NCBI GenBank assembly: GCA_013697055.1
Contig: JACCXK010000093.1
Location: 1-42,181 of the forward strand
DNA from: Alphaproteobacteria bacterium
Lineage (GTDB): Bacteria; Pseudomonadota; Alphaproteobacteria; Micropepsales; Micropepsaceae
DNA length: 42,181 nt
Reading direction: 5' to 3'
Positions 7,670 to 17,334 of the stretch are shown here, piece after piece. How positions within the stretch are numbered: the stretch's first letter is position 1; each line of letters begins with the position of its first letter. The notes under the pieces are model-generated. The model was not told the origin of the DNA and did no database searches. It saw nothing but the letters and a program-made list of their open reading frames with translations. A program made the position numbers and the translations under genes.

Positions 7670-8875
7670 TTATACCTCCAAAGCATTCGCCGCAGGACAG
7701 GAGAGCCGCCACCTGAGACCCGACGATGGAAAGTCGAGTTGGGTTTCACCATCAAGGCTCATCTGCGCCATTCTCGTAACCACCGTCGTGCCGAAGCCTC
7801 GGCGCTTCGGCGCGGTAATGGGAACGCCACTCGTTTCGATCCACGTAATCTCAAAGCGCTCTTTATCGGCGCCTTCAATCTGCCAAGCGATATCTATCGA
7901 GCCGTCCTCACCAGACAAAGCGCCATGTTTAACCGCATTGGTCGATAGCTCATGCAGTGCCATGCCAAGGGCCTGGGCCGCAGAAGCCGACAACCGAAGC
8001 GGCTGCCCAACGAAAAGGATGCGCCGACCAACCAAATCGCCGAAATGAGACAGCTGTTCGACAACGAGATCCGCGATATCTACGCTCTTCCATTGGTTCC
8101 TAACCAGCAGGTCATGGCTCACCGCGAGTGCATGCACGCGACTCGCAAAGTGTTGCCTAAACTGTTCGGGACTTCCGGCTACGGTCTGCTGAGCAACCGC
8201 CATTACGACGCTTAATATATTCTTCGAACGGTGGTTTACCTCATTCATTAACAATCGGATTTGCTGTTCAGCCTCTCTGTGAGCTTCGGTGCGTTCCATC
8301 ACCCGCTGTTCCAGGGTGCTGTTAAGCTCGCGTAACTGCTCTTGGACTAGCCGACGCTCCTCAATTTCCGCCAATAGATTGCGGTTGGCGTTCTCGAGTT
8401 GGCGCTGCTTCAGGTGCAGCTCTGCCAGAACGGCAACCTTGGAGCGAAGGATGGCCGGATTGACAGGCTTATGCAAATAATCAACTGCACCACTATCATA
8501 GCCTTCGATGATATGCTGATCTTCATTATAATAGGCAGTAAGAAAAATAATCGGAACCTCGGCTGTCTTTTTTCGCTCCCTTATCATCTGAGCTAATTCA
8601 AATCCTGTTACCCCGGGCATCCGTACATCCAAAATGAGGATGGCAAACTCCTCATTCAGAAGCGCGAGCAGGGCCTGGTCCGCTGATTCCGAACGGACGA
8701 GTTTATAGCGTGGGGAATCTAGAACAGTCTCAAGCACGGTCAGGTTTTTCGGCTCATCATCAACGATCAAGATATTGATCAGTTCATCGGCGGACAGCGC
8801 CGTAGGCTCCCTTGAGGAACTGCTACCTGATACGGTTTCTCGCGCGACGGTCTCAGTCGCCACCGGGATACTCAT
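7670..8875 (-). CDS. Receiver-HWE hybrid histidine kinase
   Basis: A 401-residue soluble protein. The N-terminal receiver (about 33-150) has phosphoacceptor Asp83 in LILDVRMPG, Thr113 and Lys136 in HKPVNP. A coiled-coil stretch (about 155-205) follows, then an HWE-type kinase core: His215 in NEVNHRSKN, the His308-Glu309 pair in ALHELSTNAVKHGALS (Asn313 in the N box), and the Trp345-x-Glu347 motif in ITWIETSG. No membrane segment is visible. Receiver-first HWE kinases can be controlled by phosphorylation of their own receiver. I chose ATG 8875 because AAGGA lies seven bases upstream; an in-frame ATG at 8890 lacks one. The gene lies 81 bases downstream of the giant kinase on the same strand. 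Confidence 0.88.
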   Translation of the reverse strand: MSIPVATETVARETVSGSSSSREPTALSADELINILIVDDEPKNLTVLETVLDSPRYKLVRSESADQALLALLNEEFAILILDVRMPGVTGFELAQMIRERKKTAEVPIIFLTAYYNEDQHIIEGYDSGAVDYLHKPVNPAILRSKVAVLAELHLKQRQLENANRNLLAEIEERRLVQEQLRELNSTLEQRVMERTEAHREAEQQIRLLMNEVNHRSKNILSVVMAVAQQTVAGSPEQFRQHFASRVHALAVSHDLLVRNQWKSVDIADLVVEQLSHFGDLVGRRILFVGQPLRLSASAAQALGMALHELSTNAVKHGALSGEDGSIDIAWQIEGADKERFEITWIETSGVPITAPKRRGFGTTVVTRMAQMSLDGETQLDFPSSGLRWRLSCPAANALEV

Positions 8876-8956
8876 ATTGTTTTCCTTCATCTTACCATCA
8901 AAAATGTCTAAGGGTCACACGTAGGTCCCAAATCCGCTTGGAATTCCTCCAGAGAG

Positions 8957-11900
8957 TTATCGGTATAGCCAGACCCTCATAAGAGATAAGAGTTGATCAG
9001 TATTTACCGGCTTTGAAATATAGTCGCTCGCGCCCGCATCCAGACACTTCTCGCGGTCACCTTTCATCGCTTTCGCCGTCAGGGCCAGGATCGGGAGAGT
9101 TCTGAATTCTGGAATGCTGCGAATTTGCCGGATAGTTTCGTAACCGTCCATTTCCGGCATCATGATATCCATCAGTACCAGCCTGATGTCCGGTGTGGTT
9201 TTGATGATTTCAATCGCACTCTTGCCCTTGGTGGTGCTGATCACCTCTACCTCGTGGTTCTCAAGAAGCGAGGTAAGGGCAAAGATATTCCGCGCGTCGT
9301 CATCGACAACAAGCACTTTGCGGTTACGTAATATTTCCTTCGACCCGTGAAGACGCTCGAGCATAGACTGTTTCTCGGCCGGCAAGTCTGTAATCACCCG
9401 ATGAAGGAAGAGCGACGTCTCATCAAGCAGACGTTCGGGAGATTGGACGTCTTTCAGGACAATACTTTTCGCCATTGTCCTAAGCTGCGCTTGCTCTTCG
9501 GCTGTTAGGTCCTTACCGGTAAAGACGACAACCGGCACATCTGCCAAAGCTGGCTCATTATGCAACTTCTCTAAAAGTTCAAATCCCGTCATGTCGGGTA
9601 GACGAAGATCCAGCACGACACAGTCAAAGGGCTGCCGGCGCAATGCTTCCAGTGCCTCGCCCCCGCTCCCTGCGGCGACGAGCTCGATATCCTTGTAGTT
9701 CAGAAGTTCCATTATGGACTGCCGCTCAATCTCATTGTCTTCGATTATCAGCAGCCTTTTAGTCCGCATGGCGGTAAAGTCTTTGAGGCGATCGAACGCG
9801 ATTTCCAAGCCGCTCGTGGTGGCCTCTTTAACAAGATATGCGAATGCCCCATGAGACAAGCCATGCTGGCGTTCCTCTTCTAAGGTGACAATTTGAACCG
9901 GAATATGGCGCGTCGCAGGATCCAGTTTTAGCTGGTTGAGCAACGTCCAGCCAAGCATGTCCGGGAGAAAAATGTCCAGGGAGATTGCTGCAGGACGTAG
10001 CTGCCGCGCGAGGGATAGCCCCCCCGCACCACGGGTGCTGACTACTCCCTTAAAGCCCTTGTCCCGCGCCAAGTCGAGCAGTATCCGCGCGTAACGGATG
10101 TCGTCCTCGATAATGAGCAAGACAGCATCACCCTCGAGAATACTATCTCGGTCGTCTTCGACCATCTCTTCTCGCGCTTGGGGCATAACGACCAATTCCC
10201 TCACCATCGAGGAATGGATGGGTGCGCCATCGCCAATTGCGTTGGCCGGGGTATCGCGGCCGGGGAATTTGACAGGTAAGAATAGGGTGAATTTGCTGCC
10301 TTGGCCAAAAATGCTTGTAAGTTTAATCTCCCCCCCAAGAAGAAGGGCCAACTCACGACTGATAGCAAGGCCAAGTCCGGTACCGCCGTATCTGCGTGAT
10401 GTTCCCGCGTCTGCCTGCTGGAAGGCTTCGAAGATAAGACGCTGCTTATCGGGTGCGATACCGATACCCGTATCCTCAACAGTAAAGGCGACTATATGCT
10501 CGGCCTTACTCAACAGAGGGTGGTCCGTACTCCAACCCGTTTCGGCGACGGCGACACGTACGTCCACATGTCCACTCGAAGTAAACTTGACAGCGTTGGA
10601 GAGGAGATTCTTTAGGATCTGCTGTAACCTCTTGTCGTCGCTTTCCATAAAGTGCGGCAGATTGTCCTCAAAATGCACATTAAGGGGTAGATTCTTAGCC
10701 TCTGCTACATGGCGGAAGTTTCTTTCGATATTTTGACGAAGACGCTCGAAGGGAATTTCTTCAACTTCAACTGTAACGGTGCCGGATTCAATCTTTGAAA
10801 GGTCGAGAATATCGTTGATCAGGTTTAGGAGGTCAGAACCTGAAGAATTGATGTTGCGAGAAAACTCAATCTGCTTCCCAGAAAGATTTCCGGGAACGTT
10901 CTCAGCAAGCTGCTGGCTCAGAATCAGAATTGAATTCAGCGGGGTTCGCAACTCATGTGACATGTTCGCCAAAAACTCGGATTTGTATTTCGACGTGAGA
11001 GCCAGCTCGATGGCTTTTTCTTCGAGCGCATGACGGGCCTGCTCCACCTCGGCGTTCTTGCGTTCCACTTCAGCATTCTGGTCCGCAAGCAGCTTCGCCT
11101 TCGTACCGAGTTCCTCGTTAGTCTGCTGAAGTTCGGTTTGGCGGGATTGCAGTTCAACTGTGAGCTGCTGCGACTGCGTAAGTAGTCCTTCAGTTCGCAT
11201 TGTCGCTTCGATCGTGTTGAAGACGGCGCCCAGGCTCAGCGTCAGCTGATCAAGGAATGATAGATTGACTGGCGTGAATGGTTGAAGAGTCGCCAGCTCG
11301 ATGACCGCTTTGGTCTGCCCCTCAAAAAGGACCGGGAGCACGACAATGCTCACCCGGGCTGCTTCCCCAAGACTAGAGTGAATGGTGAGAAAATCTGGCG
11401 GAACGTCCGTGAGCAAAATGCTCTTCTTTTCGATCGCACATTGGCCAGCCAGCCCTTCGCCTAGGCTAATAGTTTGAGCCAAATTATCGCCACTGTGCGC
11501 ATAGCTGGAGAGTAGATTGAGCGTGCCATTTCGGTCGCCACTTTCGAGGTGATAGATCGTGCCTTGGTATGCTTGGACAAGGGGGCTCAGCTCGCTGAGC
11601 AAGATTTTTCCCACGGTGCTAAGATCGCGTTGGCCCTGTAACATGCCGGTAAATTTGGCGAGATTTGTTTTGAGCCAATCCTGCTCTCTGTTACTTTCGG
11701 TAGTGTCGCGTAGGTTCGAAATCATAGTGTTCAAATTGTCTTTAAGCTCAGCTACTTCTCCGCGTGCATCAACCTGAATAGTACGTGTAAGATCCCCCTT
11801 CGTCACGGCGGTGGCTACTTCTGCGATTGCACGAACCTGAGTAGTGAGGTTGGCTGCAAGCAAGTTCACGTTGCTAGTGAGGTCCTTCCATGTGCCGGCA

Positions 11901-14900
11901 GCGCCCGGAACGTTGGCTTGTCCGCCCAGACGCCCATCCACACCGACCTCGCGCGCGACATTTGTCACCTGATCAGCAAACGTTGCTAGTGTATCGGTCA
12001 TGTTGTTGATGGTCTCGCCAAGCGCCGCCACTTCGCCCTTTGCCTGCACTGAGAGACGCTGACTGAGGTTGCCGTTAGCCACGGCGGTAACCACTTTCAC
12101 AATACCGCGGACCTGATCGGTGAGGTTGGATGCCATGAAGTTGACGTTATCGGTCAAATCCTTCCATGTACCAGCGACGCCTGGCACGGCCGCCTGTCCG
12201 CCAAGCCTGCCTTCGGTGCCGACTTCACGCGCCACTCGCGTTACTTCGCCCGCAAAGGAGTTCAGCTGATCGACCATCGTATTGATGGTGTTCTTTAGCT
12301 CCAGGATTTCACCTTTCACATCAACGGTGATCTTGCGGTTTAGATCGCCGCGCGCCACGGCGGTGGTCACTTCGGCAATGTTCCGAACTTGGGTGGTAAG
12401 GTTATTTGCCAAGCCGTTGACGGTGTCCGTGAGGTCCTTCCAAGTACCGGCCACTCCTGGGACCGCCGCTTGTCCACCAAGCCGCCCTTCTGTGCCAACC
12501 TCGCGGGCGACGCGCGTGACTTCCGAGGCGAAAGAACGGAGCTGCTCCACCATCGTGTTAATAGTTTCTTTGAGTTGCAGAATCTCTCCACGAACGTCGA
12601 CGGTAATCTTTTTGGAAAGATCGCCGCTGGCCACCGCGATGGTGACCTCGGCAATGTTGCGCACTTGGCCGGTAAGATTAGACGCCATGTAGTTGACGTT
12701 ATCGGTCAAATCCTTCCATGTTCCAGCCACCCCGGGAACAGCCGCCTGGCCGCCGAGTTTTCCTTCGGTTCCGACCTCTCGTGCGACGCGCGTGACTTCC
12801 GACGCGAAAGCAGACAACTGATCTACCATGGTGTTCATGGTCTCCTTCAGCTGCAAAATCTCGCCCTTCACGTCGACGGTGATCTTGCGACTGAGGTCGC
12901 CGCGTGCGATTGCAGTCGCGACGTCAGCAATATTCCGCACCTGGCCGGTTAGGTTGTTCGCCATTGAATTGACGTTGTCGGTTAGATCTTTCCAGGTCCC
13001 CGCCACACCCGGAACTTGCGCTTGGCCGCCGAGTTTTCCATCAGTTCCCACCTCGCGCGCCACGCGGCTGACCTCGGCCGCGAACGAACGGAGCTGATCT
13101 ACCATCGTATTGATAGTTTCTTTCACCTCGAGAATTTCACCTCGAACGTCGGCGGTAATCTTTTTTGAAAGATCGCCGGTGGCGACGGCAATGGTCACCT
13201 CGGCGATGTTGCGGACCTGGCCAGTTAGGTTATTCGCCATAGAATTTACGTTGTCGGTGAGATCCTTCCACGTTCCGGCCACGCCAGGCACCACTGCTTG
13301 GCCCCCTAGCTTGCCTTCCGTCCCTACTTCACGCGCCACGCGTGTGACCTCGGAAGCGAAGCCGTTGAGCTGATCGACCATAGTGTTAATGGTGTTTTTT
13401 ACTTCTAGAATTTCGCCGCGGACATCGGCAGTGATCTTTTTAGAAAGATCCCCGCGCGCCACTGCCGTCGTAACTTCCGCAATGTTGCGTACCTGGCCGG
13501 TTAGATTGGAAGCCATAAAATTCACGTTGTCGGTAAGGTCTTTCCAGGTTCCAGCGACGCCGGGGACTTCAGCCTGACCTCCAAGCTTACCTTCAGTGCC
13601 AACCTCGCGAGCCACGCGAGTGACTTCTGCGGCGAAGCCATTGAGTTGGTCGACCATTGTGTTCATGGTGTTCTTCAGTGCGAGGATTTCACCCTTCACC
13701 TCGACAGTGATCTTCGAAGAAAGATCGCCTTCCGCAATAGCTGTGGCCACCTCCGCGATGTTGCGAACCTGGCCAGTGAGATTGTTCGCCATCGAGTTAA
13801 CGTTGTCTGTGAGATCCTTCCAGGTTCCGGCCACACCTTCGACTGCGGCCTGGCCGCCGAGCTTACCTTCGGTCCCCACTTCGCGCGCGACGCGGCTTAC
13901 TTCTCCGGCAAAGGCGTTGAGCTGGTCCACCATCGTGTTCAGGGTGTTTTTCAGCTCGAGAATCTCGCCTTTGACGTCGACAGTAATTTTCCTGGAGAGA
14001 TCGCCATTGGCTACCGCAGTAGCTACGTCGGCGATGTTGCGCACCTGCCCGGTAAGGTTGGATGCCATTGAGTTAACGTTGTCAGTGAGATCTTTCCAGG
14101 TGCCGGCGACGCCAGGCACCACTGCTTGGCCGCCCAGCTTGCCTTCAGTGCCTACTTCTCGCGCCACTCGCGTGACTTCTGAGGCGAACCCATTGAGCTG
14201 GTCAACCATCGTGTTGATAGTGTTTTTCACTTCCAGAATCTCGCCGCGGACGTCAGCTGTGATCTTTTTCGAAAGATCGCCGCGCGCCACAGCGGTCGTG
14301 ACTTCCGCAATGTTGCGTACTTGACCGGTTAGATTGGAAGCCATGAAATTCACGTTGTCGGTGAGGTCTTTCCAGGTGCCGGCGACACCCGGTACTGCTG
14401 CTTGGCCCCCAAGCTTGCCTTCAGTGCCCACCTCACGAGCCACGCGAGTGACTTCCGCGGCGAAGCCGTTAAGCTGATCGACCATCGTGTTGATGGTATT
14501 CTTGAGCGCCAGAATTTCCCCCTTAACGTCGACAGTGATCTTGCGGGAGAGGTCGCCCTTGGCGACGGCAGTTGTCACGTCTGCGATATTACGAACCTGG
14601 CCGGTAAGGTTGGATGCCATGGAATTCACGGAGTCGGTGAGATCCTTCCACGTACCGGCGACGCCCGGCACCTGGGCCTGGCCGCCTAGCTTTCCTTCGG
14701 TCCCGACCTCACGGGCTACTCGGGTCACTTCGGATGAAAACCCATTGAGCTGATCGACCATTGTGTTAATGGTCTCTTTTAGAGCCAGAATCTCACCTTT
14801 TGCATCAACAGTGATCTTCCGAGAAAGGTCGCCGCGCGCGACCGCCGTCGTCACTGTCGCGATATTGCGAACCTGTTCGGTGAGGTTTGTGGCCATAGCA

Positions 14901-15817
14901 TTTACGGAATCGGTTAGGTCCTTCCATGTGCCGGCAACACCAGGAACCACGGCCTGACCACCTAAACTCCCGTCTGTGCCTACTTCACGCGCCATGCGTG
15001 TGACTTCCGAGGCGAAGGACCGGAGCTGATCCACCATCGTGTTGATGGCTTCCTTGAGCTGCAGAATTTCACCGCGCACATCAACGGTGATCTTTTTGGA
15101 AAGGTCTCCATTTGCCACGGCGATCGTCACGTCCGCTATGTTACGGACCTGTGCTGTTAGATTACCGGCCATTTGATTTACGGACTCAGTCAGATCTTTC
15201 CATACACCAGATACACCTCTAACTTTAGCCTGCCCGCCCAGCTTACCCTCTGTGCCTACCTCGCGAGCGACGCGTGTCACCTCGGACGTGAAAACCGAGA
15301 GCTGCTCGATCATGGTATTGACTAGCTTGGCCGACCGAAGAAATTCGCCCTTCAGTGGCTCCCCATCAGCCTGCAGCTCCATAGATTGCAAAAGGTCGCC
15401 CTTTGCCACGGCGCCGATGGTGCGTGCGACTTCGGTTGTTGGCCTCACCAAGTCATCAAGCAGGGTATTGATGGAGCCCACTTTCTCTGCCCAGCCACCG
15501 ATAGCTCCAGGCAGGGACATACGCTGCTTGAGCCGACCCTCCTTGCCCACCGTTTTGCTTAAGCGCGTAACCTCTCTTGAAATGCGCTCTTCGTGGGCTA
15601 CGCATTGGTTGAAGGCTTCCGCAAGACGTCCGTCGGTACCTGGCCAATCGGCGGGCAAACGTACAGAGAAGTCCCCGTCGCGAAACGCGAGCATCGCCGT
15701 CAGAAGATGCCGCGACCGAGCGGCCGCATCCTCCTGCCTAGCATCTGCTAGTTTTTCGTTTGCTGCTGTCCGGTGGGATAACTTCTTCTGGCCGCGGGCT
15801 ATAACTGTTTCGCTCAT
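8957..15817 (-). CDS. Giant poly-HAMP hybrid sensor histidine kinase, three receivers
   Basis: A 2286-residue protein with no signal peptide or membrane helix, so probably cytoplasmic. After a divergent first unit (about 40-125) come 14 HAMP-type units to about residue 1370. Thirteen of these carry the linker [15 protein letters not shown]...GTWKDLTD, with a period of 92 residues (276 bases). Then follow a GAF-like region (about 1400-1535), a coiled coil (about 1540-1605), HisKA with His1621 in [12 protein letters not shown], a HATPase_c domain ([26 protein letters not shown]), and receivers near 1895-2010, 2020-2140 and 2165-2285, each keeping its Asp. This is the layout of group III (Nik1-like) hybrid kinases, whose HAMP arrays act as the signal converter. 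It is the first gene of the island operon and its stimulus is unknown. Confidence 0.93.
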   Translation of the reverse strand: MSETVIARGQKKLSHRTAANEKLADARQEDAAARSRHLLTAMLAFRDGDFSVRLPADWPGTDGRLAEAFNQCVAHEERISREVTRLSKTVGKEGRLKQRMSLPGAIGGWAEKVGSINTLLDDLVRPTTEVARTIGAVAKGDLLQSMELQADGEPLKGEFLRSAKLVNTMIEQLSVFTSEVTRVAREVGTEGKLGGQAKVRGVSGVWKDLTESVNQMAGNLTAQVRNIADVTIAVANGDLSKKITVDVRGEILQLKEAINTMVDQLRSFASEVTRMAREVGTDGSLGGQAVVPGVAGTWKDLTDSVNAMATNLTEQVRNIATVTTAVARGDLSRKITVDAKGEILALKETINTMVDQLNGFSSEVTRVAREVGTEGKLGGQAQVPGVAGTWKDLTDSVNSMASNLTGQVRNIADVTTAVAKGDLSRKITVDVKGEILALKNTINTMVDQLNGFAAEVTRVAREVGTEGKLGGQAAVPGVAGTWKDLTDNVNFMASNLTGQVRNIAEVTTAVARGDLSKKITADVRGEILEVKNTINTMVDQLNGFASEVTRVAREVGTEGKLGGQAVVPGVAGTWKDLTDNVNSMASNLTGQVRNIADVATAVANGDLSRKITVDVKGEILELKNTLNTMVDQLNAFAGEVSRVAREVGTEGKLGGQAAVEGVAGTWKDLTDNVNSMANNLTGQVRNIAEVATAIAEGDLSSKITVEVKGEILALKNTMNTMVDQLNGFAAEVTRVAREVGTEGKLGGQAEVPGVAGTWKDLTDNVNFMASNLTGQVRNIAEVTTAVARGDLSKKITADVRGEILEVKNTINTMVDQLNGFASEVTRVAREVGTEGKLGGQAVVPGVAGTWKDLTDNVNSMANNLTGQVRNIAEVTIAVATGDLSKKITADVRGEILEVKETINTMVDQLRSFAAEVSRVAREVGTDGKLGGQAQVPGVAGTWKDLTDNVNSMANNLTGQVRNIADVATAIARGDLSRKITVDVKGEILQLKETMNTMVDQLSAFASEVTRVAREVGTEGKLGGQAAVPGVAGTWKDLTDNVNYMASNLTGQVRNIAEVTIAVASGDLSKKITVDVRGEILQLKETINTMVEQLRSFASEVTRVAREVGTEGRLGGQAAVPGVAGTWKDLTDTVNGLANNLTTQVRNIAEVTTAVARGDLNRKITVDVKGEILELKNTINTMVDQLNSFAGEVTRVAREVGTEGRLGGQAAVPGVAGTWKDLTDNVNFMASNLTDQVRGIVKVVTAVANGNLSQRLSVQAKGEVAALGETINNMTDTLATFADQVTNVAREVGVDGRLGGQANVPGAAGTWKDLTSNVNLLAANLTTQVRAIAEVATAVTKGDLTRTIQVDARGEVAELKDNLNTMISNLRDTTESNREQDWLKTNLAKFTGMLQGQRDLSTVGKILLSELSPLVQAYQGTIYHLESGDRNGTLNLLSSYAHSGDNLAQTISLGEGLAGQCAIEKKSILLTDVPPDFLTIHSSLGEAARVSIVVLPVLFEGQTKAVIELATLQPFTPVNLSFLDQLTLSLGAVFNTIEATMRTEGLLTQSQQLTVELQSRQTELQQTNEELGTKAKLLADQNAEVERKNAEVEQARHALEEKAIELALTSKYKSEFLANMSHELRTPLNSILILSQQLAENVPGNLSGKQIEFSRNINSSGSDLLNLINDILDLSKIESGTVTVEVEEIPFERLRQNIERNFRHVAEAKNLPLNVHFEDNLPHFMESDDKRLQQILKNLLSNAVKFTSSGHVDVRVAVAETGWSTDHPLLSKAEHIVAFTVEDTGIGIAPDKQRLIFEAFQQADAGTSRRYGGTGLGLAISRELALLLGGEIKLTSIFGQGSKFTLFLPVKFPGRDTPANAIGDGAPIHSSMVRELVVMPQAREEMVEDDRDSILEGDAVLLIIEDDIRYARILLDLARDKGFKGVVSTRGAGGLSLARQLRPAAISLDIFLPDMLGWTLLNQLKLDPATRHIPVQIVTLEEERQHGLSHGAFAYLVKEATTSGLEIAFDRLKDFTAMRTKRLLIIEDNEIERQSIMELLNYKDIELVAAGSGGEALEALRRQPFDCVVLDLRLPDMTGFELLEKLHNEPALADVPVVVFTGKDLTAEEQAQLRTMAKSIVLKDVQSPERLLDETSLFLHRVITDLPAEKQSMLERLHGSKEILRNRKVLVVDDDARNIFALTSLLENHEVEVISTTKGKSAIEIIKTTPDIRLVLMDIMMPEMDGYETIRQIRSIPEFRTLPILALTAKAMKGDREKCLDAGASDYISKPVNTDQLLSLMRVWLYR
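11700..15450 (-). repeat. In-frame 276-bp tandem repeats coding for HAMP units
   Basis: The GDL codon landmark recurs at 15391, 15103, 14827, 14551, 14275, 13999, 13723, 13447, 13171, 12895, 12619, 12343, 12067 and 11791. The spacing is exactly 276 bases, except 288 between the first two. Units 5 and 8 (14275, 13447) encode almost identical protein 828 bases apart, yet their DNA differs at 16 of 120 compared positions, all silent. The array is old and held by selection on protein, not a fresh expansion. Confidence 0.9.
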
Positions 15818-16227
15818 AGGACATCCATTTTATGGCTTGTATTGAGAACTAAACTATTGATGCAATTAGCCAATTGCGCGGCGTATCTCTGCCCCGCGGG
15901 GGTGGGTTCATCGATGGGTGAATTTATGCGTGAAGACGCCCGACCGCGCAGTTTATTTGAGACCACACTTGCCCCCCGGAAACTCTCCGCCCCACCGCCT
16001 AAACGCACGAAAGGTTGGTCGGTTCCGGTACTCAGAAACGTCCTCGCCTTCCGCCAGGTCGGCGCCCACCGCCTACGGATAGCCAGGGAGCGAGGGGGCC
16101 TAACGTCCGCTTTGGGTCAAAAGCGGTCATTCAGCCAATGACCGAAGCCCATGTGTGCACTCAAGCGTGCAACTCGCTCAAAAAGAATCCTGTGAAATCA
16201 AGCGGAAGCCACCGCTCTGCATAGGCC
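15818..16227. other. Island right-hand non-coding segment upstream of the giant kinase
   Basis: About 410 bases between the giant kinase start and the second att-like repeat. It should hold the promoter of the signalling operon, but I see no convincing -35/-10 pair. It includes the second dispersed repeat (16102-16133). A 64-codon minus-strand frame (15814-16008) overlaps the kinase start by ATGA but shows no recognisable features. Confidence 0.6.
16102..16133. repeat. Dispersed palindromic repeat, copy 2
   Basis: 28 of 32 positions match 7074-7105 in the same orientation, with the same CCGCTTT/AAAAGCGG dyad. It lies 95 bases inside the right island boundary. Confidence 0.6.
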
Positions 16228-16273
16228 TTCACGCGGGAGGGGGCACAGGGTCAATCCCCGTCGCGCCCACCAT
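16228..16273 (+). repeat. Island end 2 (att-like): decayed copy of the tRNA-Val 3' half
   Basis: 40 of 46 bases match 6696-6741. The acceptor 3' strand CGCGCCC and the ACCA end are intact. The T-stem reads ACAGG/CCCGT, in which one pair is swapped (G-C to C-G) and one is mismatched compared with the functional gene, and the T-loop reads GTCAATC. A swapped but paired T-stem position suggests descent from a different functional tRNA 3' end that is now free to decay. No 5' half of a tRNA precedes it. Confidence 0.78.
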
Positions 16274-16298
16274 TTTATCGCCGTTCCGGCGATAAAAT
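16272..16298. repeat. Perfect inverted repeat next to the island end
   Basis: ATTTTATCGCC, then GTTCC, then GGCGATAAAAT: an 11-bp perfect stem with a 5-base loop. It begins at the last bases of the att-like copy. It has no T-tract after the stem on either strand, so I do not call it a terminator. Confidence 0.6.
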
Positions 16299-16343
16299 CG
16301 TGCGGCGCTGAATTACGGCAGCAAAAGCAAAACCCGATCGCGC

Positions 16344-16496
16344 CTAGCTTGCGCCGTCTTCGTTCGGCTTGGTCTGTTCGGCCTTGCGCCGGGCGGTTTC
16401 CTCGGCGCGGCGCTCGGCTTTCTCCTTGACCTTCGCGGCCTGGGCACGTTCGCGCTGCAGACGGTCCTGGGAATAATTTGGGGATCTGGGCGCCAT
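16344..16496 (-). CDS. Small highly charged conserved-type protein (50 aa)
   Basis: Starts MAPRSPNYSQDRLQRERAQA and continues as an Arg/Lys/Glu/Ala-rich helix ending in NEDGAS. The residue pattern suggests a single long charged helix or nucleic-acid-associated peptide. I recall similar short MAPRSPNYSQ... proteins in alphaproteobacteria, without a function. It starts five bases after the stop of the preceding minus-strand gene, so the two are probably cotranslated. No enzyme motif, signal or membrane segment is present. Confidence 0.65.
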   Translation of the reverse strand: MAPRSPNYSQDRLQRERAQAAKVKEKAERRAEETARRKAEQTKPNEDGAS

Positions 16497-16501
16497 CTTC
16501 C

Positions 16502-16813
16502 TTATTCCTCGACCCGGGTTTTGCTGGCGCCGGCGTGGCAGGTATCCAGCGCCCAGACTTCGCCGGCCTTTTCGGCGGGGCGATAGAACAGCGTCGCGCC
16601 GGACACATGCATCCCGTCGGGGCGGCAGAATTGGCGGAACGCGCGCTCGACGTCACTTTCCAGCTTGAGCGGAATGTCACGCGAGACCGCCTCCCGGCCC
16701 TTGCGGATGGCACGCATCACCGACCAGCGCCGCAGTCCGGCGGGATGGGGCGCAAGCGCTGCAACCAGTTCTTCCACGATGGTCGGGCGCGGGGCGCGCT
16801 GGTCCTGGCTCAT
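16502..16813 (-). CDS. Conserved-type hypothetical protein (103 aa)
   Basis: Reads MSQDQRAPRPTIVEELVAAL, followed by a basic middle (RRWSVMRAIRKGRE), a segment containing DVERAFRQFC, and a C-terminal FYRPAEKAGEVWALD. It is soluble, with no export signal and no motif I can assign. The same order of features appears in small uncharacterised alphaproteobacterial proteins as I remember them. It lies between the cspA terminator and the 50-residue gene, five bases from the latter, so the pair forms a small operon separate from cspA. Confidence 0.65.
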   Translation of the reverse strand: MSQDQRAPRPTIVEELVAALAPHPAGLRRWSVMRAIRKGREAVSRDIPLKLESDVERAFRQFCRPDGMHVSGATLFYRPAEKAGEVWALDTCHAGASKTRVEE

Positions 16814-16831
16814 CAGATGTCCTTCGCGTTG

Positions 16832-16867
16832 AAAAAAATGGCGGGCACGGCATTCGCCGCGCCCGCC
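16832..16867 (-). terminator. Intrinsic terminator of cspA
   Basis: Read on the minus strand: GGCGGGCGCGG, loop CGAATG, CCGTGCCCGCC (11-bp stem with one G-T wobble), then A and a run of T including seven consecutive T at 16838-16832. It lies 11 bases after the cspA stop and before the next ATG at 16813, so cspA is probably transcribed on its own. Confidence 0.85.
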
Positions 16868-16877
16868 GCATTGTCGA

Positions 16878-17081
16878 TCAGGCGCTCTGCAGGTTTACGG
16901 CCTTGGAGCCCTTGGCGTCGGGCTGGATGTCAAAGGTCAGCTTCTGGCCTTCCGACAGCGAGGTCATGCCGGCGGCTTCCAGCGCGGTGGCGTGGACGAA
17001 CACGTCCTTAGCGCCACCTTCCGGCGCGATGAAGCCAAAGCCCTTGGCGGAATTGTAAAACTTGACGGTACCGATGGTCAT
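16878..17081 (-). CDS. cspA: Cold-shock domain protein
   Basis: A 67-residue single cold-shock domain, an RNA/ssDNA chaperone. It has RNP1-like KGFGFIAPE (residues 13-21) and RNP2-like DVFVHATAL (26-34), the aromatic nucleic-acid-binding face, and a C-terminus KAVNLQSA. I chose MTIGTVKFYNS as the start, with AAGGA seven bases upstream; a longer frame upstream is not family-like. The 253 bases upstream of it hold no gene, leaving room for a promoter and leader. Members may be cold- or growth-phase-induced; nothing here decides which. Confidence 0.93.
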   Translation of the reverse strand: MTIGTVKFYNSAKGFGFIAPEGGAKDVFVHATALEAAGMTSLSEGQKLTFDIQPDAKGSKAVNLQSA

Positions 17082-17334
17082 GATGATTTCCTTTGCGAAC
17101 GATCGCCCGGACACATGCCAGGGCGGCGAAGACATCAAGTCGGGAAGTGTCTGAGCCAGGCGCGCGCGAGGCGGGTCGGGATTGGCGCTTCTTCTGGAGC
17201 AGTCGCGCGCAGGCTATGCGCCTTTGCCGGGCTTAATACAAGGCTCCGGCCGGTTCCGGCCCCGAATGGCTGTGCCGGCCTGGCAATAGAAGGGCCGTTT
17301 TCCGTTGTTTTATCGCCAAAAGAGGCCCCGGCCG

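Noticed and set aside
11700-15450. CRISPR array or non-coding satellite
   Set aside because: The 276-base period is in frame, encodes HAMP units, and has no short repeat/spacer pattern.
15814-16008. 64-codon frame ending ATGA on the giant kinase start
   Set aside because: The overlap is suggestive, but there is no recognisable domain, no good ribosome site, and the composition looks non-coding.
16272-16298. Intrinsic terminator after the decayed tRNA end
   Set aside because: Perfect stem, but no T-tract follows on either strand.
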